Of a stretch of 64,000 bases of DNA, positions 56,065 to 64,000 are shown one piece after another (the first letter of the stretch is position 1; each line of letters starts with the position of its first letter). Both the position numbers and the translations under genes were made by a program. The notes beneath the pieces were generated by a model. The model was not told the DNA's origin and did not search any database. It saw nothing but the letters and a program-made list of their open reading frames with translations. The stretch covers positions 4,266,501-4,330,500 of the forward strand of contig WPIO01000013.1 of the NCBI GenBank assembly GCA_009760855.2, given 5' to 3'. Source of the stretch: Cristatella mucedo (lineage: Eukaryota > Bryozoa > Phylactolaemata > Cristatellidae).

Positions 56065-57588
56065 CTGCTCCACTGAAACTGCTCTCCTCTGTGTACGCAA
56101 TGACATCCCAAGCAGCAATGATGATGAAAATGGCACTGCCCTAGCGCTACTGGATCTATCAGCTGCCTTGGACAATATTGATCATGATATCCCACTTGAA
56201 CGATTGAGAACGATCGGTCTGGCAGCCGAGGCATTGGCATAATTCAAATCTTACTTGTCCGATCGTGCACAATCCGTGTCGTTTGGGGTCAAGTCTAATC
56301 CACCAGAGCAGTCACCTGTGGAGTCCCTCAAGGGTCAGCTCTCGGTCTTTTGCTGTTCTCCGTGTAGACTGAACCTCTAGGGAAAGTGATTCGGACACAT
56401 GGGATCAGCCATCACCCATATGCTGATGATAGCTAGCAGCGTTTGTCATTTAAACCATCGAGTACGCTACAGCTATTGATAAACTGAATGCCTGCCTTTC
56501 AAAAAATTTGATCCTGGATATCGGCAAACTTCAAACTGAACTCATACTCACGGGACACCTCAAGAGTGTGGCTGGACCGGGATTCTTTGCTCTTCTAATA
56601 GGTGATGCTCCTGTGCGACCGTCACCCAGTGCTCAGAATTCAGACGTCTTCTTTGAAAACTGCAAGCTTGAAAACTTCACAAGGGAACCAGATTGCTTCC
56701 ACAGCTAGCCATCACATTCGACCCCTATCTAAGATTACAGACTTCTACCACGGTGGCTTGCTAAAAATCTGCTAAATAATTCATTTGTATAGCGCCCTGA
56801 GAGAACTTAATCTCTATTCAGGCGCTTCACATGTGCCACGGTGCTCGAGCCCACGAACTCGGCCTGACCTTGGTCCCCCGGGGCGAGCACCTTAACCTCT
56901 GGCCAAACCAGCGCGGCACTAGCTCCCTCCTTCTTCTAGGCTGGATTACTAATGCTCCGTTTTGGCTAGTCTACCGATAAAGCCATTAAACCTCGTCAGC
57001 TGGTAATGAACGTGGTTGTAAGGCTAGTTAACAAGTCCCAGGGGCTCAGCCACGTGCCACCTTTGCTTAAGAGCTACGATGGCTTCCGGTCGATCAATAG
57101 ATAAAGGCAAAATTCTTACAATGACCCACCAGGCCAGACATAACTTTGCTCCTTCATACCTAGCCGAACTACTGTACTAGTTTCAGCCTCCTCGTGCTCT
57201 CAGGTCGTTAAATGGACAATAAATATGCCGTTTCATTCTTACACTTAAAAGACCGTTAGCCCCACAAGCTTTTGATCTGTAGGTCCTAGACTATGGAACT
57301 TGCTTCCACAACTCTTACACAACGACAACTATTCTCCTGGCGCTCACTATGGCTCATCCTTTGCTGCCATCCTGACCTGCTACTTCCATGCTACTCACTT
57401 CTTCAACTGCCTTCCTGACTTTGCTAAACTTTTAACTTTCTCTTTATTGTGTGATGAAGTCTGTTGGCAACAACAAGCATACCAAAAGCCACTTGGACTT
57501 TGAGTGTGCTATAGAAAACAACTTCGTAACATCCACTTAGTCCTTGTGGATTCGTGGAGTTACAGACGGAGATGCATAACATTACAGT
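56065..57588 (+). mobile_element. LINE-A copy interrupted by a SINE-A
   Basis: It starts at the STETALL position of the RT (CACTGAAACTGCTCTCCTCT), with motif [21 protein letters not shown] (FDT changed to LDN) and [14 protein letters not shown]. Motif C is ruined (TATGCTGATGATAGCTAGCA gives YADDS then stop). ELILTGHLKSVAGPG follows. A SINE-A sits at 56774-56919. After it come the C-terminal domain (VVRLVNKSQGLSHVPPLLK-like text), DNYSPGAHYGSSFAAILTCY and the 3' UTR, ending GGAGATGCATAACATTACA. Several stops and frameshifts make it older than the 26 kb copy. Confidence 0.85.
56774..56919 (-). repeat. SINE-A copy 5, nested in LINE-A
   Basis: On the minus strand: head GTGCCGCGCTGGTTTGGCCA with GAGGTTAAGGTGCTCGC, B-box region CGTGGGCTCGAGCACCGTGG, tail GCGCCTGAATAGAGATTAAG, TCTCTCAGGGCGCTATACAA and ATGAATTATT. 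LINE-A sequence resumes as CTAGCTCCCTCC, matching CTAGCTCTTTAG of the 26 kb copy. This proves insertion into the LINE, with a direct repeat of no more than a few bases (CTA). Confidence 0.88.
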
Positions 57589-59589
57589 GCCCAGGGCTCA
57601 AACAACCATCTCAATAACGACCATAGCAGAAATCAATTATGGTGGGCGAAAGCTACTAGAATGAATGAATCTCATATGCGCTAAGGCATAAATGAATAGC
57701 AATTGGCATGAGACTCGATCGGTGATAGCCAGTTAGGCTTTCTAGCAGGTTATTTTATTGAGGAGCTTTCAGCAAGCTTGACCTCAGGTGATTGGCCGTT
57801 TTCCCTATACCTGGGCAACTCTCTTATGGATGATTGATGACCCATCGCCAACGGAAGGCAAGAAGTTGTACTCAAAGCCAACAACGTCGGTTATTAAGCA
57901 TCCTGTCAGCACAATAACAAGAAGGTAGCAATGATGTTGCAGTAGTATAGACCTGTGCCCCAAACTTGATATTATTTCGATACATGTCACAGCTACTTAT
58001 GTTTACATTTTTGGGAACAGAACAAGCAGATAAATAGCTAAAGTGCATACCTGTAAATGTTCACGCAGGTTACCTATCACAGGTTTGAAATCGAAACCGG
58101 GGCTCTGGACCATCAGATCGGCTCGAGTTTACAAAAAAGCGGATCGCAACCACTGAAGTGAATACAAATTTAGCCGATCCAGAGATCGAGAGCTCTGCTT
58201 ACTCCAGGACAGCTTCCAAGTATGACGACTAGAAAGTTTAGTACACTTCAATAGAGGAAACTGCATGAGCCAAACAAGAGTAATAAGATTTTTTTATTAA
58301 GGCTTGAACTAGCACAACATTCAATTTTCGACACTTATGTACATCACTGTAGATTCCTTCAGCTACTGAAATTCACAGAGCAATTTTGTCAGAGCAGTGT
58401 GCAAAAAATCGCAATGCAATTATGAGAGGGCTCGGCTGTTTTGAGGACCTCATACGATTGCTTTTGATGTATTCATCCGGCGCACTAATGCTCCGCTGGA
58501 CTTTGCAGTAAGCAAAGGTATCACCACTTCGGACGTGCCTTGCAGAGCTATTAAACTAGTGCAGCGATCACTAATGCCAGTCGTTTATGAGATCTTAACA
58601 TACCAACCAAACTGTCCAAATAGTACGGGCCAGATTCATAAAAAGCACGATTGACCTACCTGCAAGGTTAAATAGATATATTGGGTATAATCATTGATAG
58701 ATGAAATTGCTGGCTATTGGCTCTAAAAAAAAATTTTACAAGGAATTTCTTTATGGTGTAACACAATCGAACCAGCACGAACCCAACAGGCTTCTTTAGT
58801 GATGGTGACCAAGTTGCACCAACACCTAGAAGAGATAGCTGGACAGCAGGAAGGCAGCTGGCTCTTGTGGTCCCAGATTGTCGAGACTTCAAGCTCACAT
58901 GCTGCTGTTTAAACATTTGTGCCATCAAGAGACGTCTGTTACATTATTAGAATAAAAAAGGCAGTTCGGCCAACAGTTCCGTTACATTATTAGAATAGAA
59001 AAGGCAGTTCGGCCAACAGTGTCGACACGTTTGATAGCTGAAAAGTACTTTGAACTATGTCCAGCACGCAAACCTTGTGGACGATAACATGCAGATTTTA
59101 AATTGCCCAAGCAGGTCATCAAATTGGTAAAACCTCTGCTGTCCTTTAGAAGTCAAAGGAATTCTCTGATTAAGTTTTGGCGATTGGTTCCTAATATAAG
59201 TTGTGCAATGGTGCAGGTATTCTAGCTACGCTAAAAGAAAACCGGTAAGAACCGTACCCGCTTCATACCGAGGGCTTCCGATGTGCTTCCAAAGACCACC
59301 TAAAATCATCGAATGCTTCTTTAACAGTCCAATTGACAAGCCATAACAGAACACGAGGCAGCTCGAGAGAATCTAACAGTAGAAGCTCATCTGCTTGCTT
59401 TGTATCCGAAATAAATACATACATGTCAAAGCATGCACTGAATTTGAAAAGCAGTTGAAAAGCTCTGCGAGACGGAGCAAGCTGTCATTCACTTAACATT
59501 GGTTGGAACAGAACACTTATTAGTGACAGCCGGCTCAAATATCCCCATTCTTAAGCACATAACGGCCAATGTACATAGGACCGAGCAAG
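57589..59589. other. Non-coding stretch with a 43-base tandem repeat
   Basis: No gene is recognised in 2 kb. GTTACATTATTAGAATA plus AAAAGGCAGTTCGGCCAACA repeats with a period of 43 at 58938-59019 (two copies). Confidence 0.5.
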
Positions 59590-60392
59590 TACAATGAGGA
59601 TTACAGGTGGGTTTCAGCAGCCTTTTAAATGTCTTCAAGTAAGGTGATAATCGTGAAGTCAGTCGGTAGCGATTCCTGGGCTGGTCAGTCGGTAGCGATT
59701 CCTGGGTGCATACAGACTGAAGGCATGGTCGCCACGACACAAAATTTGAGGCAGGTTAGTGGAGTGGAAGCCTAGATAAAATTTATACTTCAGACAGGTA
59801 AGCCAAAGAACAAAGGGATGTAAAAGTGAATGATAAGAGCTTGAGGTCAATATGCTGCTTGAAGGGGAGATCTACAGCTACAGATAGAATAAGAAGCACA
59901 GTATTGTGGCAGCTGAAACGCTCACGACCGACATGCCTAGCTTTAGCGAGTTGTGCATCAGCTGTCAGCATCTTACTTCTTACAAGCAGGAAAATCGGCA
60001 AAGTGTGAGTACGTACATGATGTCGAAAAGGGATGTTGTAAATGCCTATACCAGCTTGGTATCCATATATAAGCGAACCGAATCTTTTGCAATGTCTAGT
60101 AGCTGAAAGTAGGCAGAGATTACAGTGGGCTGATCTGGTCATCAACAGAAAGGTCATTTGCAAACAGGACAGTTACCTCCTGGGTGAAGACCCAGTGACC
60201 AGTGTGATCACAACTATTCAGTTGGTTTCGCCATTCGATTTGAGTAGGATCGCTGCCTCCAGGCAGGAGAGTTTAGAGAGCTTGAGGGTTGGAAAGCCAG
60301 AGGGGAGTCAAAGCCCAGGTACAGTGTCATCTGCATAGAAATGAAAGCCTGCATTGTGCTGGACTATTACAACGGCAAGAGGGGAGAGTATA
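59590..60392 (-). mobile_element. LINE-B degenerate copy (minus)
   Basis: The minus strand from 60392 reads YTLPLAVVIVQHNAGFHFYA and DDT (motif C, YADD preserved), then a block matching ISSTVKSA. 60100-59783 holds ADAQLAKARHVGRERFSCHN and LPFKQHIDLKLLSFTFTSL, and 59740-59590 holds LSPYLKTFKRLLKP. A 26-base tandem duplication (GTCAGTCGGTAGCGATTCCT at 59658 and 59684) interrupts it. Truncated before the stem-loop; many frame breaks. Confidence 0.75.
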
Positions 60393-60402
60393 TAGGTCCT
60401 TC

Positions 60403-60492
60403 TTCAGGAGTAAGGTGTACACGCTTGATGCCCCAGATCGTGTGCTCGAGTGCTGCGGCAGGCAGTCCTTGATTGCCCACTGCTGCCCACTA
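60403..60492 (+). repeat. SINE-B fragment (copy 7)
   Basis: GTAAGGTGTACACGCTTGAT, CCCAGATCGTGTGCTCGAGT, GCTGCGGCAGGCAGTCCTTG and ATTGCCCACTGC align with the middle of 55620-55710. The 3' half is absent. A 35-base duplication (TATGTCCCTGACTACCAATG) follows at about 60509-60571. Confidence 0.55.
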
Positions 60493-60727
60493 AAACAAAT
60501 AGTGTAAATATGTCCCTGACTACCAATGAAGTCTATATGTCTATATGTCCCTGACTACCAATGAAGTCTAGTCCCTTTGACTATAGTAGTTAACGGGTCA
60601 AGAAGGCAGCTAGTCTTCTTCGACCGGGAGATAAACTTGAATATAAGGTCAGCAGGGCAGCAGACTTGAAGGTGGACATCGACGTAGACATAGGAAGAGA
60701 GGGTAAAAAATACCGTACAGAGAAAGA

Positions 60728-60913
60728 GACTTTGGCACACTAGGTAAGGCGGTTGCTTTCACGACCTCTGTCCCGAAGTCGTGGGTTCGATTCCTGCGGT
60801 GGGCGATTCTTTATCGCCACTGTAAGCGGTGGTGATAGCCGTACAGGCTCTTCTGTCGCTATACAAAAAGAGGCTGTTTAATCAGCTAGGATTTATTTAT
60901 TTATTTATTTACT
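60728..60913 (+). repeat. SINE-B copy 8 (well preserved)
   Basis: Head TTTGGCACACTAGGTAAGGC (A box TGGCACACTAGG), imperfect hairpin CACGACCTCTG-TCC-CGAAGTCGTG, B box GGTTCGATTCC at 60784-60794, CGATTCTTTATCGCCACTGT, CTTCTGTCGCTATACAAAAA, GAGGCTGTTTAATCAGCTAG and then a (TTTA)n tail at 60891-60913. It matches the minus copy at 31019-31210. Confidence 0.86.
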
Positions 60914-60999
60914 TTCTGTCCACGATCGGGCTAAGTCTTGCAGTGGTTAGCTTAAGACCTTTGTGCCCTGATTCTAGCGGCACAGATATAACACTGGGT

Positions 61000-61545
61000 T
61001 TGGCAGGGCTGCCTGCCGAAAAAGTCCATGAGCTTCTTCTGCAGTTGGTGCTATACATGACCACAGAGTTGGTATTCAAATCCAAGAAATTCGGTTACGT
61101 GCCCCTTAGCTAATGAATCTGCTCTGGAGAGGGGGGTTGATCAGCAGATACAATCAAAAGTTAAATGATCATGACAGTGACCAACCCATAGGTTACCTCC
61201 TTCACACCTGGCTGAACTACTTCGGCTGGTTCAGCCTCCCCCTCGAGTACTCCACAAATGGCTTTCCTACTTTGTCCCTTCCACCCAGTTCGACGGCAAC
61301 AGGCAGCAGCAGAAGCTTTTGCTCTGCTGAGCATGGGCTGGTGGGCTCGGCTCCACAAATCGTGCACAACTACGATATCTTGTGTCTCCGGCTGCCGATG
61401 AGGCCACTTCCTTATAACAGCTGTCCTACCCTGCTGCTTCTTTTCTGGCTAACTCTTTGCCGACCCTGCTGGTTCCTCTATGCTGCCTCCTGCCTTTTCT
61501 TTTGTTCCGTGAGATGCGGGTAGGGGGACTTCTACCTACCACGAA
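61000..61545 (+). mobile_element. Degenerate LINE-A C-terminal fragment
   Basis: AGLPAEKVHELLLQLVL, then MTTELVFKSKKFGYVPLS, matches GLPKRK ... MAARLVFKSQRFEHVSPL of the 26 kb copy. After a frame change, 61190-61240 gives LHTWLNYFGWFSLPLEYST (YLAKLLHQFQPVRALRS position), and 61300-61345 SRSFCSAEHGLVGSAPQIV matches DRSFSSAGPRLWNSLPQFL. The reading after about 61400 is uncertain. No terminal ACATT tail is visible. Confidence 0.68.
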
Positions 61546-62507
61546 CCACACATAAAACAGCCAGCTAGGATTGTGAGAGCACCAGAGAACGTCTTTGGCA
61601 CAAACACTGGTCTGTATAGCTCTGTGGAATTTAACACAGCGATGCATAGCATAAAGAAGATACTCAACAAATAGGAGAAAATAACTTGGGTGCAACTACC
61701 CACATACTTGACACTCCAAGTCACTCTTCATGATGCACAAGATAAATCGAACGCACCGTCTTTAATACAGGAGCAACAACAGCTCTGCCAACAGATTACA
61801 CTTTCCAACAAGATTTGCCAAAGCATTTGCCACATTGCATGTATTGGTAGGCCAGCACGAACCTATAGCAAAGTCATCAAAGACCCGAGGGTGAGCTGTC
61901 ACAAACGGCTGTGACACACTGGAAATGCAGCATCAGCACAATCAGCAGTCTTTCGCCAGTACAGGCTCCACCACCATGCGAGCCTTCTCATTAAGAGTTG
62001 CCACTGCTGCTCATTAGAGTGGACTCGGTCGGACTCTTTTGAATTGCCATCATGTGCTCTCATGCGCTGATGATGAGGCCGGGTGCATGCCCATGCTGAC
62101 ATCCTATTGTACCAAGTGGGGCGTGTCACCTAAGTCGACAGCATGGCTGGGGGGGTCTAATTGCGTTTTCCTCTTTGCCTACACTACAGCAGTTCCCCCA
62201 CACATCCACCAGGACACGGCACACGATAGAGCCGAGTGAAATTACAATCGAGTACTGATATATGTGGCCAGAACCTTCAAAATGTTACCCACAGCAGCTT
62301 AGCACAGCACTGCACTATGTCTGAAGTCACTGCCGTCGCCGTTAGATTGCTTGCATCGGTATTGACTGAACCCACACAAAGCAGTGGCTGTCAGCAAAGT
62401 CGGTGGACTGCCGACAGCACCAGCAGTGGTAGTCGAAGTCACACATACACTCATAATCACACACACTCACGCACGCACGCACGCACACACAAATACACTT
62501 GAAAAAA
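61546..62507. other. Non-coding stretch, nothing recognised
   Basis: No gene is recognised. CACACATACACTC and CACGCACGCACGCACGCAC simple repeats lie at 62440-62492. Confidence 0.5.
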
Positions 62508-62653
62508 ATAATCCATTTGAATAGCGACCTAAAAGAACTTATCTCTATCCAGGCACTTTACATATGCCACGGGGTTCGAATCCACGACCTGTCATCAAAT
62601 GCATTCATCTTGACCGTGGTCATCAAAGGAGAGCACCTAAACCACTGGGCCAA
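62508..62653 (-). repeat. SINE-A copy 6
   Basis: On the minus strand: head TTGGCCCAGTGGTTTAGGTG with A-box-like TGGCCCAGTGG, B box GGATTCGAACCCCGTGGCAT, tail GTGCCTGGATAGAGATAAGT, TCTTTTAGGTCGCTATTCAA and ATGGATTATT. The middle is diverged (GACCACGGTCAAGATGAATG). Confidence 0.78.
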
Positions 62654-62972
62654 TGAACTAGCAAACGGTCGAGGAAAGGTCGACAGGTGCAGGAGCTGCC
62701 ATAGTTTTCAGACTAAACACACCTGGAGGGCAACAGCTCTCTCGGATGGGTTGCAGGGCCGAAGCTGCAGCTCTTAAAACTTAAGGTCATTCAACTCAGC
62801 TTGCACAGATGCATGCTAACACCTCAGAGCAGGAGGCATTGCACTAACAAATGCAAGCATTGTGGGTCTGGCACTCAAAGCAGGCTGAAGAACGATCAGC
62901 TCCACTGTGGCAACGACCATGAAAGTTGACTGCGCACGACGGCCTATAGCGATGCAGGGAGCAAACAGGTGA
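62654..62972. other. Non-coding stretch, nothing recognised
   Basis: Unrecognised sequence between two SINE-A copies. Confidence 0.5.
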
Positions 62973-63110
62973 ATATATAATTCATTTGTATAGCGCCCTA
63001 AGAGAACTTAATCTCTATTCAAGTGTTTCACAAATGCGATGGGTTCGAGCCCACGACCTCGCCCGGGACCTTGGTCGGGGCAAGCACCTTAACCACCGAG
63101 CCAAACCACG
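62973..63110 (-). repeat. SINE-A copy 7
   Basis: On the minus strand: TTTGGCTCGGTGGTTAAGGT (A box TGGCTCGGTGG), CGTGGGCTCGAACCCATCGC (B box), tail CACTTGAATAGAGATTAAGT, TCTCTTAGGGCGCTATACAA and ATGAATTATAT. Same orientation as copy 6, about 320 bases away. Confidence 0.86.
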
Positions 63111-64000
63111 AAGCATATAGATGCACGGAGCATACACCGTGCGACCATGTGCACCCTATTCCCGAGGGATGGTGCAAGCACAATTATGCTTGTGTTGCTG
63201 CCTTAACAGGCAGGGGAGGAGGCCATGGGCAATGGCTCTCTACATGAGGGTGATCCCAGTAGGGAGCCCGGTCAGTAAAATGTCCTTTGCTAAAGGGAAA
63301 AGCTGCAAAATGTTGACTACCACTGCAGCGAGCACACTCGAAGCTTAGCAGAAGCACCCAAACCTTGTCTTTCATTAGCCAATTCTCCCTCAAATGACCC
63401 CAATGCTGTTCTATCTTTCGCCATCTCATCTGTAAACACCTGCTCGTAAAGTAGCGTAAGTGCTAAGGAAAAGCATGCTCTACCGAAGCCTGAGTACGCA
63501 CTGAGTCATCAAGGAGCATTTCACTAGTTGCAAAAACGTGAAGCCTACAGGCCACCTCAGTGCCAGTGGTGGTGATGGCATCTGAGCTAGGCATAGCCGT
63601 GGATGTACAGCGTACAGCCACGTACACATGTACACGTACAGCCACGTGTTATAACAGGAAGTACCTAAGTGCATACACTTGTTACCTCTGCTCTAACAAA
63701 CACGGTCAAGGAAACAGTTGCAAGGATACGAAATACCCAAGCCAGCTCTTGTGAGTGGTCAAGTGCAATCACTCCTGCTTCGTGCAAAGTTCTCAGCATA
63801 GAATGGCAATATAATTTCCTAAAGTATGATTGCTTACCAAATCAAGAGGCATGCATGGCTTGCACAATACAATGTGACGATCGGCATAAGGCTTTATTCC
63901 TTAGCAAACTTGCGTAATCAAATCACTCCGGCTGACTTAAGTTTGGCAATCAGATCACCCGGAGACTCGACCTTCTGGCCGGCTTCCCTAGTAGGCGGGT
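63111..64000. other. Non-coding stretch, nothing recognised
   Basis: GTACAGCCACGTACACATGT and GTACACGTACAGCCACGTG form a small direct and inverted repeat cluster at 63606-63650. No gene is recognised up to the window end. Confidence 0.5.

Noticed and set aside
60728-60800. Possible functional tRNA gene (A box and GGTTCGATTCC B box)
   Set aside because: The region between the boxes does not fold into a cloverleaf, it lacks an acceptor stem, and the sequence continues into a SINE body repeated at other loci.
60829-61113. 94-codon frame as a small membrane protein (LYLFIYFLS segment)
   Set aside because: The first half is the SINE-B body and TTTA tail, and the second half is a LINE-A fragment.
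63606-63650. GTACAGCCACGTACAC repeats as a regulatory palindrome
   Set aside because: Short, imperfect and single-locus; no gene nearby to regulate.

Overview
This window looks like gene-poor genomic DNA from a metazoan, most likely an aquatic or parasitic invertebrate. I cannot name the taxon. The case rests on what is present: several copies of non-LTR retrotransposons (LINEs) with an APE-type endonuclease and a YADD-type reverse transcriptase of the L2/CR1 group, tRNA-derived SINEs with recognisable A and B boxes, broken Tc1-type transposons, and long CT/GA, GT, AT and ATT microsatellites. There are no operons, bacterial genes, rRNA genes or convincing free-standing tRNA genes. Most open frames are read-through of low-complexity repeats or of GC-rich DNA. 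I found no host gene I can name; the best candidate is a pair of putative exons on the minus strand near 50.6-51.0 kb. 

I sorted the mobile elements by eye into families, and the family names below are local to this window. LINE-A has an (ACATT)n tail: copies at 1.46-1.88, 25.99-27.65, 33.48-35.29, 40.34-40.66, 56.06-57.59 and 61.0-61.5 kb. LINE-B has a 3' stem-loop followed by (ATT)n: copies at 3.9-4.6, 28.4-29.3, 39.0-41.7, 41.9-42.4, 43.8-44.6, 49.3-50.65, 51.2-51.8, 53.2-54.0 and 59.6-60.4 kb, plus solo 3' ends at 8.6, 18.9 and 29.6 kb and a diverged relative at 54.9-55.2 kb. SINE-A has a tRNA-like head and a tail resembling the LINE-B 3' end (7 copies). SINE-B has a tRNA-like head, a hairpin just before the B box and a (TTTA)n tail (8 copies). 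Tc1 remnants lie at 25.6-25.9 and 45.0-45.8 kb. 

Layout: 0-25 kb is largely unannotatable DNA with very long CT/GA tracts, one small LINE-B RT fragment, scattered tails and a GC-rich block at 9.15-12.5 kb that has an unusually long open frame of unknown meaning. From 25 to 62 kb the sequence is a retrotransposon graveyard with nested insertions; the most intact RT is at 26.0-27.6 kb, with a YADD core and two single-base frameshifts. From 62 to 64 kb there are two more SINE-A copies. 

Relationships between elements are the main biology here. SINE-A probably used the LINE-B machinery (shared 3' stem-loop tail). A 92-base LINE-B tail at 8.6 kb still has a perfect 16-base target duplication. A SINE-A sits inside a LINE-A. 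Two LINE-B copies each carry an unrelated LINE 3' end at the same position of the coding sequence. The hairpin segment before the SINE-B B box has been tandemly amplified in one copy and inverted in another. All family assignments and boundaries come from reading the sequence and aligning copies by eye; no database search was possible.
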